A stretch of DNA of 13,563 nucleotides from Bacteroidales bacterium UBA3868 (GCA_002392325.1 DGGS01000215.1:1-13563), one strand, 5' to 3'. Positions 1-6,935 are shown, numbered from the stretch's first letter. Translations and numbers: made by a program. The notes: generated from the letters alone by a model not told the origin.

Positions 1-100
1 CAGCTTCTTTAATGGCTCCTTTGGTCGCAAAAGAACCCTGGAGGTGACGAATCGTTACGACGAGCTTAGCGAGGAAATCGACGAGTTGCTGAAAGAATAA
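1..100 (+). CDS. C-terminal end of an unidentified protein (5' truncated by window)
   Basis: An open frame enters from the left edge (first full codon at 2) and ends at TAA 98-100. It gives 32 residues, ending in a highly charged helix-prone tail (residues such as RYDELSEEIDELLKE). There is no start in the window and no recognisable motif. The AAA ATPase follows on the same strand after 84 bp, but that gene has its own promoter-like element, so a shared transcript is not implied. Real coding is plausible because the frame is open to the edge and the composition is protein-like, but the short length keeps confidence moderate. Confidence 0.5.
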   Translation, partial: SFFNGSFGRKRTLEVTNRYDELSEEIDELLKE

Positions 101-151
101 AAAAATGTGGTATATAATCACCGACGCACAACGCTCATTCGAAAATTATTG

Positions 152-159
152 TAATTTTG
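152..159 (+). promoter_or_regulatory. Bacteroidetes -7 box TAATTTTG for the AAA ATPase
   Basis: TAATTTTG matches the Bacteroidetes housekeeping sigma factor consensus TAnnTTTG at every fixed position. It ends 25 bp before the ATG at 185, so the 5' leader would be very short. I see no good TTTG -33 element about 20 bp further upstream, so the call rests on the -7 box and its position. Confidence 0.5.
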
Positions 160-184
160 CAGTGGATTTCGAATTGTCATTATT

Positions 185-1444
185 ATGGCTGCATACGTCA
201 AAAGGGACACTTACCTTAATCGCCTGATTGTCAGAAGAGAAAACGGTTTAGTGAAAGCCGTAACCGGGCCGCGCAGGGCTGGCAAATCTTTCCTGCTAAA
301 CCCAATTTTTAAAGATTACCTTTTGGAGCAAGGGGTACCGGAAGACCATATCATCATCATTTCTTTCGACATTGAAGACGAGGAAACTCCGCAGGAACTA
401 CTTGACAGAGAGAAGTTGAAAGAGTATTTGTATTCGCGAATCGATTCAAAGACTGAACCGTATTATATCTTTCTGGATGAAATTCAGGAGGTTGAAGGTT
501 TTGAGAAGATTGTCAATGGATTGAATAGCCGCCCTAATGTGGATGTGTATATCACAGGCAGCAATTCCAAGTTCCTTTCCAACGACATCATTACAATTTT
601 TCGTGGAAGAAGCGATGAGGTAAACATTATGCCCTTCTCTTTCAAGGAGTTTTGTCAGGATCGGCAGGAACCCATCGGTGAATTGTGGAAAGAGTACTAC
701 ACCTACGGCGGGCTTCCGGCACTCAGAAAGATGCCGACATTTGAGCAGAAGAACACCTATTTGCAAAGACTCTGGAAGAAGACCTATCTTGACGATGTGG
801 TGGAACGGAATCATGTTGAAAATCGTGAAGCATTGGAGGCGATTGCCGACGCTTTGTGCTCATCGGTCGGCTCGCTGACAAATACCACTCGAATCACCAA
901 TACACTTGCGAGCGTGAGGAAAATCAGGATAAGCGATGACACCGTTGCCAAGTATATCGGATATCTTGGGGAGGCATTCCTATTCAATGAAGCCAGACGA
1001 TACAACATCAAGGGCAACAAATATTATGAAAACGTCAAAAAATACTATTCGGTGGATGTTGGATTGAGAAACGCTCGCTTGAACTATAGGCAGTTGGAAC
1101 AGACTCATCTGATGGAGAACGTCATTTTTAACGAACTCCTGTATCGCGGCTACGCCGTTGATGTTGGAGTAATCGAAGTCAGGGTAATGAAAGACGGGAA
1201 ATCGGAGTACAAGCAGTATGAGGTTGATTTCATAGCGACCAATGGCAATGAGAAATACTACATACAATCGGCTTATGAGATATCAAGCGATGAAAAGCGT
1301 GAGCAGGAACTTAACTCACTGAAACGGATAGATGACTCATTCCAAAAAATTGTCATTGTCAAAGACGACATCATGCCCTATCGCGATGAAAAGGGTTTCT
1401 ACTACACAGGCTTGTTTCAATTCCTGATGAGTGACAAATTGTAG
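185..1444 (+). CDS. AAA family ATPase with C-terminal DUF4143 domain
   Basis: This is a complete 419-residue protein of the AAA_14/DUF4143 type, a family widespread and often multicopy in Bacteroidetes; its cellular role is unsettled. The N-terminal P-loop domain shows Walker A GPRRAGKS (28-35), Walker B YIFLDE (94-99) and a sensor-like ITGSNS (123-128). The family motif YGGLPAL follows (174-180). The C-terminal part carries the conserved ENVIFNELLYRGY stretch (311-323) and a nuclease-like core of the restriction-endonuclease fold, EVDFIA (346-351) and YIQSAYE (359-365). In that core the usual catalytic Lys position reads as Ser/Ala, so nuclease activity is doubtful. Length is usual for the family. 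The start at 185 places the P-loop at the typical distance and follows the -7 box. The gene is convergent with the downstream accessory island. The protein is probably cytoplasmic; no signal peptide is seen. Confidence 0.9.
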   Translation: MAAYVKRDTYLNRLIVRRENGLVKAVTGPRRAGKSFLLNPIFKDYLLEQGVPEDHIIIISFDIEDEETPQELLDREKLKEYLYSRIDSKTEPYYIFLDEIQEVEGFEKIVNGLNSRPNVDVYITGSNSKFLSNDIITIFRGRSDEVNIMPFSFKEFCQDRQEPIGELWKEYYTYGGLPALRKMPTFEQKNTYLQRLWKKTYLDDVVERNHVENREALEAIADALCSSVGSLTNTTRITNTLASVRKIRISDDTVAKYIGYLGEAFLFNEARRYNIKGNKYYENVKKYYSVDVGLRNARLNYRQLEQTHLMENVIFNELLYRGYAVDVGVIEVRVMKDGKSEYKQYEVDFIATNGNEKYYIQSAYEISSDEKREQELNSLKRIDDSFQKIVIVKDDIMPYRDEKGFYYTGLFQFLMSDKL

Positions 1445-1459
1445 GGTATAGCTACCACA

Positions 1460-1497
1460 CACCCCTGCAGGCCACAGGCCAGCGGCCTGTCGGGGTG
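1460..1497. repeat. GC-rich stem-loop between convergent genes
   Basis: A perfect 7-bp stem (1474-1480 with 1484-1490, loop AGC) is enclosed by an outer CACCCC (1460-1465) pairing with GGGGTG (1492-1497). It lies just after the ATPase stop and, on the other strand, downstream of the small 1585-1836 gene, so it could terminate transcription from both sides. There is no clean U-tract on either strand. It may instead be a copy of an interspersed palindromic element. Confidence 0.5.
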
Positions 1498-1528
1498 CGT
1501 AGGATTGCGCGAGGCATGAACAAAATTT

Positions 1529-1547
1529 CGCACGCCGGAGGTGTGCG
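1529..1547. repeat. Second stem-loop of the 1460-1547 element
   Basis: CGCACGCC (1529-1536) pairs with GGTGTGCG (1540-1547) across a GGA loop, 8 bp with one G-T wobble. Together with the hairpin at 1460-1497 it fills most of the 140-bp gap between the two convergent genes. The GC-rich composition contrasts sharply with the AT-rich island that starts at 1585, which suggests a mobile or REP-like element or a terminator rather than random spacer. Confidence 0.45.
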
Positions 1548-1584
1548 GGGAAAAGTACACCAACGTTAAAACGTTAACAATGTA

Positions 1585-1836
1585 TTATTTCTCCAATTCA
1601 GAATAGGTTTGAATAAGATTGCTGGTAGGAACACTTTCGATATTCGTATTGTGCAGATCATATCTTCGGGCTATTTCTTGTGCAATATGACTATTTACAT
1701 ATCCAAGGTTTCCTTGCGCAACCACCAAATCCAAATAATCTTTCATTAATTCTTTATCATTCTGGATAAAACAGAAAACAGTATCCGTAATTTGCTTTTC
1801 AAAAGCTGTAAACAATTTGTCGCAGAAATTCTCCAT
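1585..1836 (-). CDS. Small acidic protein of unknown function
   Basis: This 83-residue protein starts at the ATG giving MENFCDKLFTAF. An in-frame ATG at 1869 would add 11 residues (MTIIYPLNFKI) and overlap the upstream stop by 4 bp (ATGA). I prefer the inner start because the extra stretch is translated A/T-rich spacer, but translational coupling from 1869 cannot be excluded. No signal peptide or membrane segment is visible, so it is probably cytoplasmic. It has a helical, charged N-terminal half (QNDKELMKDYLDLV, 26-39). It lies 29 bp behind the 548-residue exported protein on the same strand, so the two are very likely co-transcribed. I do not recognise the family with confidence. A partner or immunity-type role is possible but unsupported by motif. 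Confidence 0.65.
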   Translation of the reverse strand: MENFCDKLFTAFEKQITDTVFCFIQNDKELMKDYLDLVVAQGNLGYVNSHIAQEIARRYDLHNTNIESVPTSNLIQTYSELEK

Positions 1837-1865
1837 AATTTTAAAATTTAAAGGGTAAATAATTG

Positions 1866-3512
1866 TCATTTTATGATTTCCAAATAATCTTTTTCGTCTT
1901 GAATTCTAGTGTGCCTGAAAAAAATATTTGATGGAATTTGCCAATGATCAAATAGTAATTCTTGTCCAATATTGGTTTCCCATAATGTCCATCCCGCCTC
2001 CAACGCTCTTTGCTCGTCAACTTCTCGCTTAAATCTCACAACATATTGTTTGTCATCATCCGACAAGATATTATAAGACCATCTATAATATCGATATTCT
2101 CCACTCTCCCATTCTTTTTCCGCGCTCCAATCAACGACAGTGTATTCTTTCGCCCTATTCTTTTCTGAAATGATTAATTTAAGCGGATTCTGTGTCCATG
2201 ATATTTGGTATTTTGTTATAGTATCTATTTCAAAGCTCCCACTGGCAATGAAATGACCAGCTAAGGTCTCTTCCAAAAATGCACAATACCTTTCTCCCCA
2301 ATCATATTGAGAAATATCGTTAAAAGGAACTACAACTTCTCTCTCCAGTTTATCACTTTCCCATTTCTCTCTACTCCACACATGTATTCCATCCAAATTC
2401 CATCCAACACTTTTGGAATATTTGTTTAAGTCATAGTTACCATAGTACTTGTCATCTTCTCCTATGTTCTCCAAGGCTCCTATTGCCCCATTAAGGCAAG
2501 GGCACAACCCCATAACATTCAAAATTGTATCATATTCTTCATAGTATTCTAAATCCTCGCGAGTGCCACATGACACACTATCCGATAGAGGGTATAAATA
2601 AAAATCTGGATATATCAAATGTAAACTTCTTTCCGTACATTCGAATTTCAACTTGTGAGGAGGTGTGACACTCGCTAATTCCTTTTGCAATTCTGCTTCT
2701 TCCATCTCTATTTCTCTTTGCCGTTCTGCCTCCTTTTGTTCCTTTTGTTCCTTTTGCTCCTTAAAGAACTCCTCAATCCAATCCTCTAACCAAACAACTT
2801 TATGATTAGTCGTAACATAATTAAAGGCTTTTGTGGACCCGCTCATATTAAACTCATAATATTGATACTCACTTTTTGCACTTTGCTTAATACGAAATTT
2901 TACAGAACTCGCAGCTCTAAAATCTTTCCAAAATTCCTTTGACGGCCACTCAATATAGTAGTTACCGACTCGGTCTTTTCTATCATATTCATATGATACA
3001 ACTATCTCGTCTTCATCCAGTGGAATCATCCTCTCGCTCATGCTATAATTCCTATACTTTTTATAAGATTCTCCTATCTTAAAAGAAATTTCAAAACTAT
3101 AAACAGAACAATAATCGTCTTCACCACAATAATACTTTCCTTCTACCGCCAAAACAACAGGAATATTACCCGCCTCACTTGTAAAATCCACCCACGAATC
3201 AGGGAAGTCACCTGCTTTTAATGCATCTTTCATATCAGACACTGTGTTAATCCAAACATACTGACCTGTATAATCATACTCCAACAAATTAAATAAAAAG
3301 TCCGCAATCGACAATTGTTGTGACACCCAATTATTGTATTGCCAAATTGAACAATACTCTCCAATCGTCAATCCATTTCCATTTTTATCATGTATATATG
3401 CTATTTTCATTGCATCGTCAAATTCCGGATCCAATGTTTCGCAAGTCCATTGTGCAGACAAAGAAAATGAGGAAAAAATGAGAGCGGCAAGAATGAATAA
3501 TATCTTTTTCAT
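1866..3512 (-). CDS. Exported protein of unknown family with central coiled coil
   Basis: This 548-residue protein has a clear Sec signal peptide (MKKILFILAALIF, hydrophobic to about residue 18, cleavage likely after SLSA, 20/21). No lipobox, T9SS tail or transmembrane segment follows, so it is probably periplasmic. The N-terminal half (about 22-240) and C-terminal part (about 285-548) are rich in Trp and Tyr. They are joined by a charged helical segment at 244-282 that contains a triple KEQ repeat and probably forms a coiled coil. Nine cysteines lie beyond the signal peptide region (for example 24, 54, 129, 135, 337, 339), enough for disulfides after export. No known domain or catalytic motif is recognised. 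The gene is AT-rich (30% GC over 2581-2640, against 53% over 5881-5940 in the cell-wall block), consistent with acquisition. It has its own -7 box and is followed by the small 1585-1836 gene. Confidence 0.85.
   Translation of the reverse strand: MKKILFILAALIFSSFSLSAQWTCETLDPEFDDAMKIAYIHDKNGNGLTIGEYCSIWQYNNWVSQQLSIADFLFNLLEYDYTGQYVWINTVSDMKDALKAGDFPDSWVDFTSEAGNIPVVLAVEGKYYCGEDDYCSVYSFEISFKIGESYKKYRNYSMSERMIPLDEDEIVVSYEYDRKDRVGNYYIEWPSKEFWKDFRAASSVKFRIKQSAKSEYQYYEFNMSGSTKAFNYVTTNHKVVWLEDWIEEFFKEQKEQKEQKEAERQREIEMEEAELQKELASVTPPHKLKFECTERSLHLIYPDFYLYPLSDSVSCGTREDLEYYEEYDTILNVMGLCPCLNGAIGALENIGEDDKYYGNYDLNKYSKSVGWNLDGIHVWSREKWESDKLEREVVVPFNDISQYDWGERYCAFLEETLAGHFIASGSFEIDTITKYQISWTQNPLKLIISEKNRAKEYTVVDWSAEKEWESGEYRYYRWSYNILSDDDKQYVVRFKREVDEQRALEAGWTLWETNIGQELLFDHWQIPSNIFFRHTRIQDEKDYLEIIK
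2732..2758 (-). repeat. Three tandem 9-bp units inside the 548-residue ORF
   Basis: Plus-strand units CCTTTTGTT, CCTTTTGTT and CCTTTTGCT follow each other and encode the KEQ repeats at residues about 251-260 on the minus strand. The period is a multiple of three, so copy-number change would lengthen or shorten the helical linker without a frameshift. Confidence 0.7.
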
Positions 3513-3533
3513 AATCCATTATTTTTAGCATCG

Positions 3534-3541
3534 CAAACATA
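3534..3541 (-). promoter_or_regulatory. Bacteroidetes -7 box TATGTTTG for the exported-protein gene
   Basis: On the minus strand TATGTTTG matches TAnnTTTG exactly and ends 21 bp before the ATG at 3512. A TTG lies 17 bp upstream, somewhat closer than the usual spacing of about 20, so the -33 element is uncertain. The box sits between the regulator gene (3629-3844) and the exported-protein gene. This argues that the latter has its own promoter. Confidence 0.5.
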
Positions 3542-3571
3542 CAGATTATTCTGTCTCACAATTATTTACAA

Positions 3572-3603
3572 TGCTATCCAATAAGGATGCTATTTGCTAT
3601 CCA
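3572..3603. promoter_or_regulatory. Direct repeats upstream of the exported-protein promoter (candidate operator)
   Basis: TGCTATCCA occurs twice, at 3572-3580 and 3595-3603, 23 bp start to start or about two helical turns. A third partial copy, TGCTAT, lies at 3588-3593. The cluster lies upstream of the -7 box at 3534 and immediately downstream of the Xre-type regulator gene. The spacing fits a protein binding two sites on one DNA face; the neighbouring regulator is the obvious candidate, by inference only. Confidence 0.35.
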
Positions 3604-3628
3604 TTTTGGGATTTGGTAAAGGGATGCC

Positions 3629-3844
3629 TTACTTCCTATAATCAAAGCAATCAAAAAAATTATAGTCCAAAATCTTGGAAATACGCAACAACAAATCGGT
3701 ACTAATATGCGATTTCCGCATAATCTTGAATACATTATTGCGGGTGCACGGAATCTGCTTCGCCAGCCAGGCGGCTGTGCGGCCCTGTTCCCTTAACTTT
3801 TGGTGTATTATGCGCCCGATATGTATGTCTTGACCTGTTTCCAT
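3629..3844 (-). CDS. Small Xre-type helix-turn-helix regulator
   Basis: This 71-residue protein begins METGQDIHIGRIIHQKL, the usual N-terminus of a family of short Bacteroidetes HTH proteins. The HTH core spans about residues 21-42 (GRTAAWLAKQIPCTRNNVFK), followed by the typical helix ISTDLLLRISKILDYNFF (47-64). It probably binds DNA as a dimer. The frame stays open upstream to an ATG at 3946, which would add 34 residues before METG. I chose the inner start because the family normally starts just before the DIHIG motif. It lies upstream of the exported-protein gene on the same strand with a 116-bp gap holding repeats and a separate promoter, so it may regulate that gene or itself. Target and ligand are unknown. 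Confidence 0.85.
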   Translation of the reverse strand: METGQDIHIGRIIHQKLREQGRTAAWLAKQIPCTRNNVFKIMRKSHISTDLLLRISKILDYNFFDCFDYRK

Positions 3845-4101
3845 AAAAAAGACGTGAACTGTTTTCGTTGTGTGCTTGTCAGAAACGAAAGGCTCTGGTA
3901 AACCGTTGACGATGATAAGCACGAAACAATCCACGCCTATTGGCATGAACTTCCGCTTGCTTATTCTCTCGTCATGAAAAATTTACCAGATTTTATCGTT
4001 CAGAGAATAAGAGCATTAAGCTCAATTATTATTATAGTTTATCTCTATGTCATTCTGCAAACTGATTCATAATAGTGTTAAAAAAACAAGTGCAAAGATA
4101 G
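3845..4101. other. AT-rich upstream region of the regulator gene, with inverted repeats
   Basis: No convincing separate gene is seen here. On the minus strand the part next to the regulator is an open frame continuous with it (3845-3946). Further upstream lie a 10-bp inverted repeat (3960-4011) and a small one, GAGC-ATTAA-GCTC (4011-4023). A near match to the -7 consensus, TCAGTTTG, occurs on the minus strand at 4058-4065 with one mismatch. It would give a leader of about 200 nt for the regulator. The left half of the window's cell-wall block ends at the terminator just beyond 4101. Confidence 0.5.
3960..4011. repeat. 10-bp perfect inverted repeat upstream of the regulator
   Basis: CTTATTCTCT (3960-3969) is exactly complementary to AGAGAATAAG (4002-4011), separated by 32 bp. 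An inner AAAAT/ATTTT pair around TTACCAG could extend the fold into an interrupted hairpin. No T-tract follows in either direction, so a terminator is unlikely. A regulator binding site or a leader structure for the 3629-3844 gene are the plausible readings. Confidence 0.4.
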
Positions 4102-4102
4102 C

Positions 4103-4143
4103 AAAATAAAAAACACAAAAAACGGCAGACCTTAGGTCTGCCG
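4103..4143 (-). terminator. Rho-independent terminator of the T9SS-protein gene
   Basis: On the minus strand the perfect 9-bp GC-rich stem CGGCAGACC/GGTCTGCCG (4123-4143, 3-nt loop) is followed directly by a run of T with few interruptions (4122 down to 4103). It lies 25 bp after the stop codon at 4169. A second small palindrome, CACATT-AG-AATGTG, occurs at 4147-4160 between stop and terminator. This is the clearest transcription end in the window and closes the block that starts at ddl. Confidence 0.9.
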
Positions 4144-4168
4144 GATCACATTAGAATGTGGTATGATC

Positions 4169-4849
4169 TTATTCTTTAACGAACTTTATCGTATTTTCTT
4201 TATTTCCGCTGGTAATCTTCACAAAATAGACACCCGACGACAAATCAGAGACGCTTATTACGGTATTGGCCGCGGCGTTGTCAACACTTTTCACCTGCTG
4301 GCCTGTGGCGTTGTAAACGGCAACACGGGCGCCTTCAGCATTGCTGATGTTAATGGTTTCCACCACCGGATTCGGATAAACGGAAACGGTGTTTGTCCAT
4401 TCGGCCACTCCTGTGCCATCTGTAAAATAACCGAACTCTACCCAACCACCCGCTACAGTTTTGTCGAACTTGGCGTAACCGTATGCATTAGGGGTGCCTG
4501 AAAATTTCAATGCGGCATAACCGACATTCATACCTTGTCCGGAATAGGTGTCCAAGGTGACCATATTGTCCGCCCAGATGGCAGAAGAATTACATGCGTT
4601 CCACACGGCATCCAAGGTGGCAAATTCCGCCACCGTGTACATCTGATCATTGTTAGGAACCGCCACGAAACCAGCCATCGGCTCGAGCTGGACTTCACTT
4701 GGGTCGTAATTCGGAATGGAGATTTGGTTAATTCCGTTCACCACCAGCACTCCGTTGACAGGCGTGATTTGGACAGTAGAATAATTTTGGGCGAAAACGC
4801 TGAAGGCACATACCAGACATAGTGCCACTGTTGTAAAAATGTTTTTCAT
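4169..4849 (-). CDS. Secreted protein with T9SS type A sorting domain
   Basis: This 226-residue protein has a Sec signal peptide (MKNIFTTVALCLVCAFSVFA, cleavage likely before Q21). It also has a C-terminal Por/T9SS sorting domain from about 155: VSVYPNPV (155-162), the VAVYNATGQQV strand (176-186), DLSSGVYFVKI (202-212) and a terminal KFVKE. Such domains direct passage through the type IX system and are then removed, often with attachment to the cell surface; the T9SS genes themselves are not in this window. The cargo part (about 21-150) is short, rich in Asn, Gly, Val and Trp, and matches no domain I recognise. It probably forms a small beta-rich fold. The gene has its own -7 box upstream and a strong terminator downstream, so it can be monocistronic despite following the PAS gene. 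Confidence 0.85.
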   Translation of the reverse strand: MKNIFTTVALCLVCAFSVFAQNYSTVQITPVNGVLVVNGINQISIPNYDPSEVQLEPMAGFVAVPNNDQMYTVAEFATLDAVWNACNSSAIWADNMVTLDTYSGQGMNVGYAALKFSGTPNAYGYAKFDKTVAGGWVEFGYFTDGTGVAEWTNTVSVYPNPVVETINISNAEGARVAVYNATGQQVKSVDNAAANTVISVSDLSSGVYFVKITSGNKENTIKFVKE

Positions 4850-4888
4850 ATAGCTATATTTTTGTAATTATTATAACTAAAAACGCAA

Positions 4889-4896
4889 CAAACTTA
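4889..4896 (-). promoter_or_regulatory. Bacteroidetes -7 box TAAGTTTG for the T9SS-protein gene
   Basis: TAAGTTTG on the minus strand matches TAnnTTTG exactly and lies 39 bp before the ATG at 4849, inside the 78-bp gap after the PAS gene. No -33 TTTG is seen at the expected distance in this very A/T-rich stretch. Confidence 0.5.
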
Positions 4897-4927
4897 TAAA
4901 AAACTACAAAAAAAGAATAAAAACTCT

Positions 4928-5266
4928 CTATTGCTTCGGTTTTCTTACAAAATGCGGCATCTCCATCGGGATCTCCATGGAAAGCTCGATGTAACCAGCA
5001 AACTCGCCGTCTTTAAACCAAGGCGACTGGTAGACAAGTTTCTTCTTGCCGTTCTTCTCGATGGTGTAGGCATTCACGTTATGATTCTTCAGCATCTCCG
5101 CCAGTTTGGTGCGGGCGGGCTCCGGATGGCAGTCGAGGAGGTTTTGGCCGATAATCTGCTTGCCGTGGCTCAGCACATTCACCGCCATTTCATTCATTTC
5201 CAAAATCTTACCGTCTTTGTCGCAAACCGTGACGGAATAGGGCACTTCGTTGAAATATTCGAGCAT
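4928..5266 (-). CDS. Stand-alone PAS domain protein
   Basis: This 112-residue protein consists of a single PAS fold and nothing else. The N-terminus FNEVPYSVTVCDKDGKILEM (5-24) is the classic first PAS strands and turn. It is followed by VLSHGKQIIGQNLLDCHPEP (31-50), and the closing strands include YTIEKNGKKKLVYQ (67-80) and a GEFAGYIELS segment (87-96). Family members of this size occur in anaerobes and are thought to sense small ligands or redox state, but no output domain (kinase, GGDEF, HTH) is attached. It would have to act through a partner protein. It starts 25 bp after the SBP5 gene on the same strand, with no promoter or terminator in the gap. Co-transcription with the cell-wall block is therefore likely. 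Ligand and partner are unknown. Confidence 0.85.
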   Translation of the reverse strand: MLEYFNEVPYSVTVCDKDGKILEMNEMAVNVLSHGKQIIGQNLLDCHPEPARTKLAEMLKNHNVNAYTIEKNGKKKLVYQSPWFKDGEFAGYIELSMEIPMEMPHFVRKPKQ

Positions 5267-5291
5267 AATTTTTATTTTTAATTGTTGGCTA

Positions 5292-6935
5292 TTAATCTAT
5301 TTTCACCCTCCTCAAATCCAGCATGTTCACGGGGTTAGTGCCGAGGCCGGAGATGTTGGCTTGGGTGAAGCGGATGACTTTGTCATAATAGAGCACCACC
5401 ACAGGCGCGTCAGCCATAAGCATGGCATCCATGCGCGTGTAGTAGTCGTTGCGTTTGTCCTCGTCGGTGCAACGCTGGGAGGCCTCATACAGTTTGTCAA
5501 AAGCGGGGTTCACATAATGCGTATAGTTGGACCCAACGGGCTGCAGGTTCTTGGAATAGAACAGCGCCATATAGTTCTCCGCATCGGGGTAATCGCAGAT
5601 CCAAGAACCACGGAAGAAGGGCAACTGGTAACTGCGCATCATCTCGCGCTGCTGGGCACCCTGCATCACATCCAGCCGCAAGTCGATGCCGAGTTGCGAC
5701 AACTCATGCTGCATGTATTGCACCAAATCGGCGTAGGAGGCGGACACGGCCACCGAGATAGGTGGAAGTCCCTTGCCGCCGGGATAGCCAGCCTCCGCCA
5801 GCAATTGAGCCGCCTTCTTGGGGTTATATTCGTAGCCGCCCGTGCGCGCGGGATCATGCGAGGGCATGCCACGGGGCACAAAACCGCCCGTGCCGGGATA
5901 GCCCACATTGTTGCGCAAGTATTTCATCATCTTCTCACGGTCGAACCCGTAATTGATGGCCTGCCGCACCCGCTTGTCCAACAACGGATTCTTCTTATCG
6001 CCGGGTTTCAACATAAAACCCAGATATTCCGTGTTGAGATACGGACCTGTCAGCATCTTGATTTTGTCCTTGTATTCGGGATTCAGCCGACCGTCTTTGG
6101 TGAGCAACGCGTCTTTGTAACACGCCTCCACACCCGACATGAAGTCCAGCGAGCCCTTCATGAATTCCATAAACACAGACTGTTTATCGACAATAAAGGA
6201 AATAGCCACCGCGTCAATGTAGGGCAGGCGGTTGCCTTGTTCGTCACGCTCAAAATAGTCAGGATTTTTGCGTAGCACCAGCTTCACGCCCTCTTGCCAG
6301 AGTTGGAATTGAAACGGACCCGTTCCCACAGGATTTTTGCGGAAATCCTTGCCGTAATGTTCCACCACCTCTTTCGGGACAACGGAACAGTATTTCATAG
6401 CCAGAATGCCGAGAAATGGCGGAAAGGCTTCTGCTAACTGAATCTGGAAAATAGTGTCATTCAATGCCTTAAAAGCAGGTTTCCCTTCTTTATCCCGTTT
6501 CACTTTTTGGAAAATCCAAGCGCCCGGCGAGGCCACATCAGGATCCAGAATGCGGGAGAAACTATACACAAAATCCTGGGCCACAACCTTTCTTGGCGTC
6601 TTGAACGGATAACATTCCGTATTGTGAAAGGTCACATCATCGCGGAGATAGAAGGTGTAGGTCAATCCATCCTCCGAAATTGTCCAGCGTTTGGCGATGG
6701 ATGGCACGATGTTCAACGAATCATCCATGTCCACCAGCCCGTTGTAAAGCTGGTTGCAGGGCCACATCACCGTCTGCCCAGACGCAAATGCCGGGTCAAG
6801 GGTTTGAATGCCTTCAGACTGGTTGTAATGGAAGATTTTCTTGCCCTCATGGTCATACTTGGGCTTGCAGCCTGTAAGGGCCACAGCCACAATCAATATG
6901 AACAATAGAATATTATCTATAATCTCTACTCTCAA
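5292..6935 (-). CDS. Family 5 (oligopeptide) ABC transporter substrate-binding lipoprotein
   Basis: This 547-residue SBP_bac_5 (OppA/DppA-like) protein captures peptides outside the inner membrane for an ABC importer. The N-terminus is a lipoprotein signal: hydrophobic residues 9-20 then lipobox LTGC with C23. Family signatures are SEDGLTYTFYLRDDVTFH (87-104) and NPVGTGPF (201-208), with a C-terminal lobe extending to the end. No permease or ATPase genes are nearby, so the importer must be encoded elsewhere. There is no ATG in frame before residue 57. The only usable starts are TTG codons, the first at 6935, which lies inside a heptanucleotide repeat array. The original start may have been lost or overwritten by that array. 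The gene begins 31 bp after the M23 gene, which hints at a substrate such as cell-wall peptides. That substrate is inference. Confidence 0.9.
   Translation of the reverse strand: MRVEIIDNILLFILIVAVALTGCKPKYDHEGKKIFHYNQSEGIQTLDPAFASGQTVMWPCNQLYNGLVDMDDSLNIVPSIAKRWTISEDGLTYTFYLRDDVTFHNTECYPFKTPRKVVAQDFVYSFSRILDPDVASPGAWIFQKVKRDKEGKPAFKALNDTIFQIQLAEAFPPFLGILAMKYCSVVPKEVVEHYGKDFRKNPVGTGPFQFQLWQEGVKLVLRKNPDYFERDEQGNRLPYIDAVAISFIVDKQSVFMEFMKGSLDFMSGVEACYKDALLTKDGRLNPEYKDKIKMLTGPYLNTEYLGFMLKPGDKKNPLLDKRVRQAINYGFDREKMMKYLRNNVGYPGTGGFVPRGMPSHDPARTGGYEYNPKKAAQLLAEAGYPGGKGLPPISVAVSASYADLVQYMQHELSQLGIDLRLDVMQGAQQREMMRSYQLPFFRGSWICDYPDAENYMALFYSKNLQPVGSNYTHYVNPAFDKLYEASQRCTDEDKRNDYYTRMDAMLMADAPVVVLYYDKVIRFTQANISGLGTNPVNMLDLRRVKID

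Noticed and set aside
1866..3512. Internal duplication of the 548-residue protein (two Trp/Tyr-rich halves)
   Set aside because: By eye the halves share composition but no alignable motif series, so duplication is not supported.
1585..3844. Toxin-antitoxin reading of the small protein and the Xre-type regulator
   Set aside because: The two genes are not adjacent (the 548-residue gene lies between them), and the small protein shows no toxin family motif.
5250..6275. Long plus-strand open frame (341 codons) opposite the SBP5 gene
   Set aside because: It lies antisense to a gene with clear family motifs, is rich in His and Arg in the manner of reverse-strand shadows, and has no recognisable domain.
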